This document shows positions 1-7,897 of a stretch of 64,000 nucleotides of DNA, one piece after another (within the stretch, counting starts at the first letter, position 1; the number at the start of each line of letters is the position of its first letter). The DNA is from Mycolicibacterium sp. TY81 (lineage in GTDB: Bacteria; Actinomycetota; Actinomycetes; Mycobacteriales; Mycobacteriaceae), in contig NZ_AP023362.1 of NCBI RefSeq assembly GCF_018326285.1, forward strand, positions 5,208,001 through 5,272,000, read 5' to 3'. The notes beneath the pieces were generated by a model. That model did not search any database. It was given only the letters and a program-made list of their open reading frames with translations, and was not told the DNA's origin. A program made the position numbers and the translations under genes.

Positions 1-75
1 TCCGATCTGTGTTGGTTTGCTTGCAAGAGTCTCCCCCATCCACGTAGGGACGGTGCTCTTGCCCCCCTATACCAG

Positions 76-110
76 TTAGCAATCGCTTATAAATTAGCAG
101 TCGCTCATAA
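76..110. repeat. Two adjacent 17-bp direct repeats
   Basis: TTAGCAATCGCTTATAA (76-92) and TTAGCAGTCGCTCATAA (94-110) match at 15 of 17 positions and lie one base apart, so the period is 18 bp. The block is clearly more AT-rich than its surroundings. It could be a pair of regulator sites or remnants of an integration region. No gene starts close by in either direction within the window. Confidence 0.6.
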
Positions 111-182
111 TGCGACCAAAAGTCCGGTGCCGGGGCGTTGCCTGGATATGTCTACGTCATCAGCCCGGATTTGGGTACGCAG

Positions 183-198
183 ATTCCGACCGGTGGGA
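183..198. repeat. Left copy of 16-bp repeat flanking the WXG module
   Basis: ATTCCGACCGGTGGGA occurs here and again, exactly and in the same orientation, at 2000-2015. The two copies bracket the two leftward genes 276-767 and 764-1894. Nothing longer than these 16 bases is shared by the flanks on direct reading. Confidence 0.7.
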
Positions 199-275
199 TC
201 TCCTGGACGGCAAACGTCCACTCAGTTCCGATGCGGCCGATCTCCGATCAGGGCTGGACGGTCAGGTGAGACGCG

Positions 276-767
276 TCAACCCGCCGAAGAACTCGATGCT
301 CGGGGCGTAGCGATCTTGGGGCAGGCGGCCTGCAATTTGTCCGTGGCCTCGGCTACTTTTTTGGAATTATCGACGAACCGCTGAAACCGGACGTCCTCGG
401 GGCCTTTCCCGGTATCGCGCGCGATATTGGCGAATTCGTCGAATCCGGTGGCCCATGAAGCCAAATCGGATTTCAGGTCGGGCGCGGATACCGAATTTGC
501 GGCCTGGCGGCTTTTATGTGCAAGAGCAGCCCAACGTTCGGGGTCCTCGGCAGCGCCCGGCTGCATGGCCGCGGCATTGCTGGCTTCGCCTACGGCCCGC
601 CAGTCCTGCGCCACATCGGCCACGACGCCGCAATCGGATGCTGACGGAGTGCCAGCGTCGCGGCGCTGTGAAATCCACAGTGCCGCAGCGATTACCGATC
701 CAACTACCGCGATAGCGACGAGTAGTGCCGCTCGGCGGCGCACGGGCGTGCGTAAAAGGGTTCTCAT
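276..767 (-). CDS. Small single-pass membrane or exported protein, partner of WXG-like gene
   Basis: A 163-residue protein of unrecognised family. The N-terminus is arginine-rich followed by a hydrophobic helix (about residues 14-32), so it is probably membrane-anchored with the rest outside the cytoplasm, or carries an uncleaved signal. The exported part is alpha-helical in character and has two cysteines, one soon after the helix and one near the C-terminus, that could form a disulfide. It starts within the stop codon of the upstream gene (ATGA overlap at 764-767), so the two are translationally coupled. By position it could be an accessory, chaperone or immunity partner of the WXG-like protein, but the sequence itself does not show which. 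Confidence 0.6.
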   Translation of the reverse strand: MRTLLRTPVRRRAALLVAIAVVGSVIAAALWISQRRDAGTPSASDCGVVADVAQDWRAVGEASNAAAMQPGAAEDPERWAALAHKSRQAANSVSAPDLKSDLASWATGFDEFANIARDTGKGPEDVRFQRFVDNSKKVAEATDKLQAACPKIATPRASSSSAG

Positions 768-1894
768 GGGGCTGACACTCCTGGGCGCTTGGGATTGAGC
801 ACTACCTGTCCGCCGCTCGGTGTGGGTACGTACATCGTGAGTCGTGGGTTATCGGCCTGCGCACGGTAGATATCTTTGATATCGATCGGATGCCATTCAC
901 CCAAACCGAAATTTGGAGTGAAAAACCCGGTTGAGCTTACGCCGCGACGCACGTGCTCGGCCTCGAAGTTATAGTCGACCCATTTTGCTTGATACCATTT
1001 TCCGTCGCGCTGCACCCATCGAGTGTGGTCGGGGGCGCCATTGAACGTTTCGCCCGTCAATCGGAATTTGTAATTCTCTTGCATCCGCCATGACGGGTCG
1101 ACGCCCCATCCGTTCGGTGTTTTGCCGACGACGTCCTGGTAGCCGGTGGGTCCGCCTTCGATCGGGGGTTTGATGTCGCGGTGCCACGGCTTGGGCGGGG
1201 TAAACGGTCCAACCGGCGGTCCGCCGCCCGGCCCGCTCGGGTAGGGCTGCGGGTCGATGTCCCAGCGCCCGCCGCCGGGAGCGGAGTCGGCCGGCGGTGG
1301 CGGATCCCACGGATACTGCCACCCCTTGTCATCCATTAGCAGGTCCGGCTTGTTGCCGGGCGAATCGTCGGTCTTGTCGGTCGGCTCCTTGGAGCGGGGT
1401 CCTGCTTGCTTCTGCAGCGCTTCGGCGAGGAGGGCGTCGGCGTGGTCGGCTGATTGCCGAATCTTGTCGAGTGACTGCTGGGCGGTGTGCGTCAAATCCT
1501 GCACCAGCTTGCGGGTGGCCGCGGGCAGCGAAGACAGATTCGCCGGCGGCACCGCCCGACTGCTCTTTGCGTCGACAGTGATTCCGTACTGCCCCAGCGT
1601 CGACCTCAAATCGTTGAGCTGGTTCTTTGTCTGCCGAACTTCGTTGGCGGCGGTTTTGGCGGCCGATGCGACTGCCGCCGCGTCGCGGCTGTGCTGGTCC
1701 AGGCCGTCCGCTTCCACGTTGGTCCGCTGCCGCGCAGCGCTGGCGCTTGAGCCTTGCCAACTCTCGAACGCCGACAGATTGCCCAATCGCGAGCTGGCCT
1801 GAGACGCTGCGTCTGCCCGAGTTTTGCTCGCTGTGCCGACCGCATCGAGCGAGTCCGGGTTCCACTTATCGATGTCGGCTATCGATAGGCCCAC
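764..1894 (-). CDS. WXG100-like protein with C-terminal effector-like domain
   Basis: A 376-residue modular protein. Residues 1-165 are helical and polar with a W-Q-G turn at 46-48, the arrangement of WXG100/LXG-type type VII secretion substrates. Residues about 170-240 are a proline/glycine-rich linker. Residues about 240-376 form a compact, aromatic-rich domain (repeated W, Y and H) of no family I recognise. Such modular WXG proteins are often exported toxins or envelope enzymes; that role is inferred. The GTG start at 1894 has a GGGGGA stretch six bases upstream. The gene is followed directly by the overlapping small membrane protein, and both lie between exact 16-bp repeats, suggesting a cassette. 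Confidence 0.6.
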   Translation of the reverse strand: MGLSIADIDKWNPDSLDAVGTASKTRADAASQASSRLGNLSAFESWQGSSASAARQRTNVEADGLDQHSRDAAAVASAAKTAANEVRQTKNQLNDLRSTLGQYGITVDAKSSRAVPPANLSSLPAATRKLVQDLTHTAQQSLDKIRQSADHADALLAEALQKQAGPRSKEPTDKTDDSPGNKPDLLMDDKGWQYPWDPPPPADSAPGGGRWDIDPQPYPSGPGGGPPVGPFTPPKPWHRDIKPPIEGGPTGYQDVVGKTPNGWGVDPSWRMQENYKFRLTGETFNGAPDHTRWVQRDGKWYQAKWVDYNFEAEHVRRGVSSTGFFTPNFGLGEWHPIDIKDIYRAQADNPRLTMYVPTPSGGQVVLNPKRPGVSAP

Positions 1895-1999
1895 AGGACA
1901 TCCCCCAACCCCGTCAACTCCGCGGATACAGCCCCCGTTGACCTACCGTAACTCCCGTCGAAGGGCTCGACCTGCGCTAGTTGTTCGTGCGCACACACA

Positions 2000-2040
2000 A
2001 TTCCGACCGGTGGGACGCAAGGCGCCAACACACCGGTCGG
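2000..2040. repeat. Right copy of 16-bp repeat forming part of a hairpin
   Basis: The repeat ATTCCGACCGGTGGGA is at 2000-2015. Its CCGACCGGTG (2003-2012) pairs perfectly with CACCGGTCGG (2031-2040) across an 18-base loop. The hairpin lies between the stop of the leftward 36-residue ORF (2066) and the start of the WXG gene (1894), so it may end transcription of the former. There is no T-tract. The left copy at 183 lacks the second arm. Confidence 0.55.
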
Positions 2041-2065
2041 TGAGGTGAGATGCTCGGGTGGTTGG

Positions 2066-2176
2066 TTACACCGGGGGGTACGCCGGGGGCGGGTATACGC
2101 CGCGCAGGCCCCACGGGACCCAGTTGAAGAAGTACTCGACCTCGTCGCTCGCGTCGTAGTCCGGGCTCGGATCCAT
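2066..2176 (-). CDS. 36-residue conserved mycobacterial peptide (Rv0157A-like)
   Basis: A short ORF with a good ribosome site (GGAGG at 2182-2186, five bases from the ATG). The peptide begins MDPSPDYDASDEV, has an aromatic middle containing FFNWVPWG, and ends in a proline/tyrosine-rich stretch. It lies directly upstream of, and divergent from, the TetR gene, which is where M. tuberculosis has the tiny gene Rv0157A beside Rv0158; orthology is inferred from position and size. A longer frame starting at 2353 would run over the tetR start and has no ribosome site. Function unknown; it is too short for a confident membrane prediction. Confidence 0.6.
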   Translation of the reverse strand: MDPSPDYDASDEVEYFFNWVPWGLRGVYPPPAYPPV

Positions 2177-2192
2177 CAGGTACCTCCAACCG

Positions 2193-2212
2193 ACAAGCTT
2201 GTTACTCGCGAG
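2193..2212. promoter_or_regulatory. Palindromes between divergent small ORF and tetR
   Basis: ACAAGCTTGT (2193-2202) and CTCGCGAG (2205-2212) are perfect palindromes side by side in the divergent intergenic region, and AAGCT/AGCTT half-sites also span the block. This is a plausible autoregulatory operator for the adjacent TetR protein. A TAGAGT (2318-2323) close to the tetR ATG at 2332 would give a nearly leaderless transcript. Confidence 0.35.
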
Positions 2213-2331
2213 CTTAGCTGCTGAGGCCCGGATGCGAGTGGCAGATCGGCCGCCGAGATCCCACGGCATAGACTGGCCAACCAGTTGATTGGGTCCCGGG
2301 CCGCACGCCCGGCTGCATAGAGTGAGCTGAC

Positions 2332-3024
2332 ATGTCCACAGAGTCGTCGACAAAGGGTTCTGCCACGGGATCGCCCGCGGGGGCTTCGGCTGCGTCGAAC
2401 GGGTCGAACGGCTCGTCGCGCCGTGAGGAGTTGCTGGCGGTGGCCGCGAAGTTGTTCGCGGCCCGCGGCTATCACGGGACCCGCATGGATGACGTCGCAG
2501 ACGCGGTCGGCCTCAACAAGGCGACCGTGTACCACTACTACGCCAGCAAGTCGCTGATCCTCTGGGACATCTACAAGTCGACCGCCGACTTCACCGTCGA
2601 TGCCCTGCACGACGACCCGACCGCTTCAGCGCGCGAGACCATCTTCAACTTCACCCGGCGGCTGCTGACCGGCATCGCCACCGACCTCGAATCCGCGGCG
2701 GTGTACTTCCAGGAGGGGCCGTACATCACCGAATGGTTCACCGAGGAGCAGGTCGCCTACATCCGCAAGGCGGAGACGACCGTCTATGAGCACGTCCGCG
2801 ACGTCATCGATCGCGGCATCGCCAGCGGCGAGTTCAACGACTGCGACTCACATGTCCTCGCGCTGGGCTACATCGGGATGACACTGGGCGCCTACCGGTG
2901 GCTGCGGCCGCACGGCCGGCGCACGGCCTCCGAGATCGCCGTCGAATTCAGCACGGCACTGCTGCGCGGCCTGATCCGCGACGAAACGATCCGCACCGAG
3001 GACCCTCTCGGCGGCGGCGCCTGA
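2332..3024 (+). CDS. TetR-family transcriptional regulator (Rv0158-like)
   Basis: A 230-residue TetR regulator. After a low-complexity Ser/Gly/Asn/Ala tail (1-30), residues about 31-76 form the helix-turn-helix (ARGYHGTRMDDVADAVGLN followed by KATVYHYYASK, the classic recognition-helix signature). The remainder is an all-helical ligand-binding domain. It is 36 bp upstream of an acyl-CoA dehydrogenase on the same strand, so it probably controls that gene and itself, with an acyl-CoA or fatty acid as likely effector (inference). It matches the place of Rv0158 in M. tuberculosis. The long serine-rich N-terminal tail is unusual but typical of this orthologue group as I recall it. Confidence 0.9.
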   Translation: MSTESSTKGSATGSPAGASAASNGSNGSSRREELLAVAAKLFAARGYHGTRMDDVADAVGLNKATVYHYYASKSLILWDIYKSTADFTVDALHDDPTASARETIFNFTRRLLTGIATDLESAAVYFQEGPYITEWFTEEQVAYIRKAETTVYEHVRDVIDRGIASGEFNDCDSHVLALGYIGMTLGAYRWLRPHGRRTASEIAVEFSTALLRGLIRDETIRTEDPLGGGA

Positions 3025-3060
3025 CACAGACCAGCGCGATCGAGAGGTGACCGAGGTCCG

Positions 3061-4857
3061 ATGAAATCTCTTCTGCTGTCCCGCCGGGACCTCGACTTCC
3101 TGCTGTACGAGTGGCTGAAGGTCGACGAACTCACCAGCCGCAAGCGGTTCGCCGATCACTCGCGCGAGACCTTCGACGGGGTACTGGACCTCAGCGAGCA
3201 ACTGGCCGAACGCTATTTCGCGCCGCACAACAAGAAGAGCGACGCCAACGAGCCGACCTTCGATGGGCAGACCGTCACGATGGTGCCGGAGGTCAAAGAG
3301 GCCTGGGATGCGTTCGTCGGCGCCGACCTGATCGGCATGTCGATGGACGAATCGGTGGGTGGCGCGCAGTTGCCCGCCGTCGTCGCGCAGGCGGCGTTCG
3401 CGTGGATCGCCGCGGCCAACGTGTCGACGTCGGGTTACCTGATGCTGACCATCGCCAACGCCAATCTGCTGACCAAGTTCGGTACGCCCGAGCAGATCGA
3501 GACCTACGTCAAACCCATGCTGGCAGGCCGCTTTTCGGGCACCATGGCGCTCTCGGAGACGCAGGCCGGATCGTCGCTCGCCGACGTGGCCACCCGCGCC
3601 GAACCGCGCGACGACGGCACCTACCGGCTGTTCGGGTCGAAGATGTGGATCTCGGGCGCCGAGCACGAGATCACCGACAACATCGTCAACCTGGTGCTGG
3701 CCAAGCTGCCCGGCGGACCTCCCGGCACCAAGGGCATCTCGCTGTTCATCGTGCCCAAGTACCTGGTGAACCCCGACGGGTCGATCGGCGAGCGCAACGA
3801 CGTCGCCATCGCGGGCCTGAACCACAAGATGGGGCAGCGCGGTGTCACCAACACGGTGCTGAATTTCGGTGACACGCAATTCAATCCGGGCGGTGAGAAC
3901 GGCGCGGTGGGTTACCTCGTGGGCGAGCCGCACCGCGGCATCGTCTACATGTTCCAGATGATGAACGAGGCGCGGATGGCCGTCGGTATGGGTGCGGTCG
4001 CGCTCGGCTACACCGGCTACCTGAAATCCGTGCAGTACGCCCGGGAGCGGCCGCAGGGCCGTCCGCTGGACGTCAAGGACCCGACGACGCCGCAGGTGCC
4101 GATCGTCGAGCATCCCGATGTGCGACGAATGCTGTTGGCGCAGAAAGCCTATGTCGAAGGCGGCATGGCGCTCGGCCTGTACTGTGCGCGGTTGGTGGAC
4201 GTGCAGCACAGCGCGGAGTCGGACGACGAAGCCGATGCGGCCGGCCTGCTGATCGACATCCTGACCCCGATTGCCAAGAGCTGGCCTTCGCAGTGGTGCC
4301 TGGAAGCCAACAACCTGGCGATCCAGGTGCACGGCGGGTACGGCTACACGCGCGAGTACGACGTCGAGCAGCATTACCGTGACAACCGGCTGAACCCGAT
4401 CCACGAGGGCACCAACGGCATCCAGAGCCTGGACCTGTTGGGCCGCAAGGTGACTCAGCGAGGCGGGGCAAGCCTGGCGGCGCTGGGGCAGGTCATCGCG
4501 GAGACGGTGCGCGCGGCGGGCGAACTGGGTGGCGAGGGCGCTGAGCTGGCGAGCGCCCTGGAGGCGTCGTGGCAGCGGCTGGTCGCCGTCACCGGCGGCA
4601 TGTTCGGCTCGGGCGACATTCCCGCGGTGATGGCCAACAGTCACGTCTATCTGGAAGCGCTCGGCCACATCGTGGTGGCGTGGCTGTGGCTCGAACAGTT
4701 CGTGGCCGCCGCGGGCAAGGACGGCGACTTCTACGACGGCAAGCGGCAGGCGACCCGGTATTTCTTCCGGTTCGAATTGCCCAAGACCGCACCGCAATTG
4801 GACCTGCTGGAGTCACTGGACCGCACGACGCTGGAGATGCGGGACTCCTGGTTCTAG
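3061..4857 (+). CDS. Acyl-CoA dehydrogenase (long FadE type)
   Basis: A 598-residue flavoprotein that should oxidise an acyl-CoA to the trans-2-enoyl-CoA in beta-oxidation. It is longer than the usual 380-400 residues: an N-terminal extension starting MKSLLLSRRDLDFLLYEWL precedes the ACAD N-terminal, middle and C-terminal domains, and a helical extension follows, as in the DmdC/FadE5-like subgroup. The middle domain carries the MALSETQAGSSLADV and WISGAEHEI FAD/substrate motifs. The HEGTNGIQ motif near residue 449 holds the probable catalytic glutamate. It is cotranscribed with the TetR gene upstream. The next gene (adh) converges with a one-base gap. Substrate not predictable; the context suggests long or branched acyl chains. 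Confidence 0.9.
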   Translation: MKSLLLSRRDLDFLLYEWLKVDELTSRKRFADHSRETFDGVLDLSEQLAERYFAPHNKKSDANEPTFDGQTVTMVPEVKEAWDAFVGADLIGMSMDESVGGAQLPAVVAQAAFAWIAAANVSTSGYLMLTIANANLLTKFGTPEQIETYVKPMLAGRFSGTMALSETQAGSSLADVATRAEPRDDGTYRLFGSKMWISGAEHEITDNIVNLVLAKLPGGPPGTKGISLFIVPKYLVNPDGSIGERNDVAIAGLNHKMGQRGVTNTVLNFGDTQFNPGGENGAVGYLVGEPHRGIVYMFQMMNEARMAVGMGAVALGYTGYLKSVQYARERPQGRPLDVKDPTTPQVPIVEHPDVRRMLLAQKAYVEGGMALGLYCARLVDVQHSAESDDEADAAGLLIDILTPIAKSWPSQWCLEANNLAIQVHGGYGYTREYDVEQHYRDNRLNPIHEGTNGIQSLDLLGRKVTQRGGASLAALGQVIAETVRAAGELGGEGAELASALEASWQRLVAVTGGMFGSGDIPAVMANSHVYLEALGHIVVAWLWLEQFVAAAGKDGDFYDGKRQATRYFFRFELPKTAPQLDLLESLDRTTLEMRDSWF

Positions 4858-4858
4858 C

Positions 4859-5947
4859 TCAGAACTGCACGATCTGCCGCACCGCGCGGCCGTCGGCGAG
4901 GGCGTCCATGCCGGTGTTGATGTCGTCCAGCGAGATGGTGTCGGACACCAGCTTCTCGACCGGCAGCCGACCCGACCGCCACAGCTCGACGAAGCGCGGA
5001 ATGTCCCGGGCCGGCACGGCCGACCCGAGATAGCTGCCGATCAGTGACCGGCCGTCGGCGACCAATGCCAAGGGCGACACCGAGATTCGCGCGTCGGGGT
5101 GCGGTAGTCCGACCGTGATGGTCTTGCCGCCGGGGGCCGTCACGCCGATGGCGGTCTCGAGGGCCGCGGGGTGGCCGGCGGCCTCGATGACCACGTCGGC
5201 CTTGAGGTCTCCCGGATCGGTGACGGCATCGTGCGCACCGAGCGCGCGGGCCTGCTCGAGCTTGTCGGGCAGCCGGTCCACGGCGACCACCCGCACGTCG
5301 TCGTGCGCCAGCGCCGTGAGCATCGCGGCCATGCCGACGCCGCCCATGCCGACGATGGCCACCGTCTGGCCGGGCTTCGGTTGTCCGGCGTTGAGCACCG
5401 CGCCGCCGCCGGTCAGCACCGCGCAGCCGAGAAGCGAGGCGACGACGGGTGGCACATCGGCGTCGACGGGCACCACCGAACGGCGGTCCACCACCGCGTG
5501 CGTCGCAAAGGCCGACACCCCCAGGTGATGGAGAACCGTTGTACCGCTTCGGGATAACCGCGTGTCGCCGCCGAGCAACGTGCCCGCGCCGTTGGCGGCG
5601 CTGCCGGGAATGCAGGGTGCCAGGCCGTCCGTCGCGCAGGACCGGCACTGGCCGCAGCGTGGCAGGAACGTCATGACGACGCGCTGCCCCACCGCCAAAT
5701 CCGAAGTGCCGCCGACCTGTTCGACGATTCCGGCCGCTTCGTGACCGAGCAGCATCGGCACCGGGCGGACCCGGTTGCCGTCGACCACAGAAAGATCGGA
5801 ATGACACAGCCCGGCCGCTTCGATACGCACCAGCAGCTCGCCGTCGCCCGGGGCCTCCAGGTCCAGCTCGCTGATGGTGAGCGGCTTCGATTCGGCGTAG
5901 GGGCGGGCGCGCCCGATCTCTTCGAGTACGGCACCGCGAATCAACAT
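4859..5947 (-). CDS. adhE1: Zinc-containing alcohol dehydrogenase (AdhE1-like, Rv0162c)
   Basis: A 362-residue medium-chain alcohol dehydrogenase. Catalytic zinc ligands lie in GLCHSD and GHEAAG. The structural zinc loop is CGQCRSC followed by a further Cys, and the Rossmann motif is VGMGGVGMAAM. It should interconvert alcohols and aldehydes with NAD; the closest relatives include mycothiol/formaldehyde-type and AdhE1 enzymes. The ATG at 5947 (MLIRGAVLEE) is preferred because it begins the family's conserved start. An in-frame start 39 bases upstream would overlap the divergent thioesterase. It keeps the M. tuberculosis order adhE1-Rv0163-TB18.5-mce1R. Confidence 0.87.
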   Translation of the reverse strand: MLIRGAVLEEIGRARPYAESKPLTISELDLEAPGDGELLVRIEAAGLCHSDLSVVDGNRVRPVPMLLGHEAAGIVEQVGGTSDLAVGQRVVMTFLPRCGQCRSCATDGLAPCIPGSAANGAGTLLGGDTRLSRSGTTVLHHLGVSAFATHAVVDRRSVVPVDADVPPVVASLLGCAVLTGGGAVLNAGQPKPGQTVAIVGMGGVGMAAMLTALAHDDVRVVAVDRLPDKLEQARALGAHDAVTDPGDLKADVVIEAAGHPAALETAIGVTAPGGKTITVGLPHPDARISVSPLALVADGRSLIGSYLGSAVPARDIPRFVELWRSGRLPVEKLVSDTISLDDINTGMDALADGRAVRQIVQF

Positions 5948-5973
5948 GGCACCAGCCTGACAGACTGGCCGAC

Positions 5974-6405
5974 ATGGAGCAGGCACTGACCACCGCGGAA
6001 TTCCCGGTGCACTGGCCCGTGCAGACCCGGTGGACCGACAACGACATGTTCGGGCACCTCAACAACGCGGTCTATTACGAGCTCTTCGACACCGCGATCA
6101 ACGCGTGGATCAACACCACGCGCGACGTCGACCCGGTGGCCGCGCCGTGGCTCGGGGTCGTCGCCGAATCGGGCTGCCGGTACTTCGCGGAACTGAAGTT
6201 CCCGTCGCAGCTGGTCGTCGGGCTCGCGGTGACCCGGCTGGGCAACAGCAGCGTCACCTACCGCACCGGGCTGTGGGCCGACGGTGACAGCACACCCGCG
6301 GCAGTCGGCAGCTGGGTGCATGTCTACGTCGACCGCGACACCCGCCGTCCCGTCCCCATCCCGGCGCCGATCCGGGAACTGTTGGAGACCGCCGTCGTCG
6401 GCTGA
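5974..6405 (+). CDS. 4-hydroxybenzoyl-CoA-type thioesterase (Rv0163-like)
   Basis: A 143-residue single hot-dog-fold protein. The segment RWTDNDMFGHLNNAVYYELFD is the 4HBT signature, whose aspartate is the usual catalytic acid attacking the acyl-CoA thioester. It probably hydrolyses short or medium acyl-CoA as a cytosolic homotetramer. It is divergent from adhE1 with only 26 bases between starts, so the two may share control. The following TB18.5-like gene lies 188 bases downstream on the same strand. Family assignment is firm; the substrate is unknown. Confidence 0.88.
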   Translation: MEQALTTAEFPVHWPVQTRWTDNDMFGHLNNAVYYELFDTAINAWINTTRDVDPVAAPWLGVVAESGCRYFAELKFPSQLVVGLAVTRLGNSSVTYRTGLWADGDSTPAAVGSWVHVYVDRDTRRPVPIPAPIRELLETAVVG

Positions 6406-6593
6406 CTCTGCACTGATGGCGAACAATCTCGAGTAACGGAGTGCGCCGGCTCAGGGTCAACGGCCGGACGGGCACCGGATGCGTTGAGCCGGTATCCAGG
6501 GCGAGAAATGTCGAGAGACATCCGCCGTCAGTTCACGATCAACGGACACACGCGCAAGATGTGCGGGACAGCGGCCTCGATATGCTCTGGGCC

Positions 6594-7037
6594 ATGCCGA
6601 TCGTGAGCAAGACCGTCGAGGTTGCCGCACCTGCAGCGCAGATCCTGGGGATCGTCGCCGACTTCGAGGCCTACCCGCAGTGGAACGAAGAGGTCACGGG
6701 CTGCTGGATCCTGCACCGCTACGACGACGGCCGGCCCAGCCAGCTCCGCCTGGACACCAAGATTCAGGGCATGGACGGCTCGTACATCCAGGCCGTCTAC
6801 TACCCGGGCGACGGCCAGATTCAGACCGTCATGCAGCAGGGCAACCTGTTCTCCAAGCAGGAGCAGCTGTTCTCCGTGGTCGACCTCGGGTCCAGCGCCC
6901 TGCTGACCGTCGACATGGACGTCGAGGTCGACATGCCGGGTATCCCGTCGATGATGATCAAGAAGGTCGTCAACGACGCGCTGGACCACCTGGCCGGCAA
7001 CCTCAAGACGCGCGCCGAGCAGCTCGCCGCGAACTAG
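6594..7037 (+). CDS. TB18.5: SRPBCC-fold protein TB18.5 homologue (Rv0164)
   Basis: A 147-residue START/polyketide-cyclase-like protein. The sequence from MPIVSKTVEVAAPAAQI, through YPQWNEEV and YDDGRPSQLRLDT, to the IQTVMQQGNLFSKQEQLFSV block is recognisably that of M. tuberculosis TB18.5. The fold has a hydrophobic cavity and family members bind or cyclise lipophilic ligands; the ligand here is unknown. The ATG at 6594 aligns with the start of the conserved domain. An upstream in-frame start at 6441 would add an unconserved arginine-rich stretch. It converges with mce1R, four bases apart, and sits between the lipid genes and the mce1 locus. Confidence 0.88.
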   Translation: MPIVSKTVEVAAPAAQILGIVADFEAYPQWNEEVTGCWILHRYDDGRPSQLRLDTKIQGMDGSYIQAVYYPGDGQIQTVMQQGNLFSKQEQLFSVVDLGSSALLTVDMDVEVDMPGIPSMMIKKVVNDALDHLAGNLKTRAEQLAAN

Positions 7038-7041
7038 CCGA

Positions 7042-7734
7042 CTAGTCCGAAGAGGGCCACAGCCCGAGTTCGTCGAGCCGTCCGGTCAGCCGTTCGGCAG
7101 CATCGTCGAACTGGCGGCGGGTCTGCCGCACGACTTCATCGATATCCCTGTCCCGCAAGGCCGCAACCAATTCGCGGTGGTTGGCCACGGTCGCCGCACC
7201 CCACTGCGGGTCGGTGGCGTAGATCCGGACCGGCAGGTACCGGGCGGCGTGGAGCAGGAACCAGGCCAGCTTGGTCCGGCCCGCAGCGCGGTTGAACTCC
7301 TTGTGGAACAGGAACTCCGCCAGCGCGATCGCTTCGACGTCACCCGCGGCGACGGCGTCGGCGAGTTCGTCGGTGAGCCGGTCGAGTTCGGCGATCGCGG
7401 GTTCGGTGATCCGCCGGGCCGCATTCGCGGCGATCTCGGTGGCGATGGTCGCCTGCAGCCAGAAGATGTCGGCGATGTCGTCGCGGGTGAACGCGGACAC
7501 CACGTGGCCGCGGTTGGGTTCGAGCTCGACCATGCCCTCACCGCGCAGCGTGCGCAGCGCCTCGCGGACCGGCGTGATGCTGACGCCGAGCGTGGCCGCG
7601 GTCTCGTCGAGCCGGACGAAGGTGCCCGGCCGCAGGGTGCCCGACATGATGGCCGCCCGGAGATGGGCCGCCACCTCGTCAGATAGCTGTTCCCGCCGGC
7701 GCAGGCCGGGTAGCGGTTTCGCCGAGACGTTCAC
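7042..7734 (-). CDS. mce1R: GntR/FadR-type regulator of the mce1 operon (Mce1R)
   Basis: A 230-residue regulator. An N-terminal winged helix (about 17-80, with LGVSITPVREALRTLRGEGMV as helix-turn-helix and recognition region) is followed by an FCD all-helical effector domain (about 90-220). FCD domains of this class bind a carboxylate ligand or metal. It is divergent from fadD5, exactly as Rv0165c is from Rv0166, and M. tuberculosis Mce1R is a known repressor of mce1. A perfect 16-bp palindrome in the shared intergenic region is the likely operator. Fatty acyl ligand inferred from the operon's role. Confidence 0.92.
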   Translation of the reverse strand: MNVSAKPLPGLRRREQLSDEVAAHLRAAIMSGTLRPGTFVRLDETAATLGVSITPVREALRTLRGEGMVELEPNRGHVVSAFTRDDIADIFWLQATIATEIAANAARRITEPAIAELDRLTDELADAVAAGDVEAIALAEFLFHKEFNRAAGRTKLAWFLLHAARYLPVRIYATDPQWGAATVANHRELVAALRDRDIDEVVRQTRRQFDDAAERLTGRLDELGLWPSSD

Positions 7735-7817
7735 GGCAGTCCTTCTTGTCGGCGGGGTAGGGGCACCCGGCGGTTGTCCGGATGGTGCGGGCGTCCTATT
7801 GTGACGGCGGCAACACT

Positions 7818-7833
7818 ATATTTGATCAAATAT
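7818..7833. promoter_or_regulatory. Perfect 16-bp palindrome, candidate Mce1R operator
   Basis: ATATTTGATCAAATAT is a perfect inverted repeat centred between 7825 and 7826, in the otherwise GC-rich mce1R-fadD5 intergenic region (7735-7897). It is 65 bases from the fadD5 start and 84 from mce1R, well placed to control both promoters. A symmetrical AT-rich dyad is what a dimeric GntR protein would bind. No binding data are available here. Confidence 0.6.
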
Positions 7834-7897
7834 CAGCATCGTTTGTCGCGATCACTTCAATTCCGCCGCGATGCCGATCGAGACACAGGAGCAGACC

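Larger units (their letters stand above)
1..275. other. Left-edge region without a supported gene
   Basis: No convincing coding frame: the short ORFs here are arginine/serine-rich shadows. It lies downstream of the leftward gene that ends at 276. Visible structures are a possible hairpin with arms GCAAGAG (23-29) and CTCTTGC (56-62), an AT-richer pair of direct repeats (76-110), and the left copy of a 16-bp repeat (183-198) found again at 2000-2015. A gene reading in from outside the window cannot be excluded. Confidence 0.5.

Noticed and set aside
2848..4797. 649-codon open frame on the minus strand
   Set aside because: Antisense to the acyl-CoA dehydrogenase; His/Arg/Val/Gly-rich composition typical of GC-rich shadow frames, no ribosome site or family motif.
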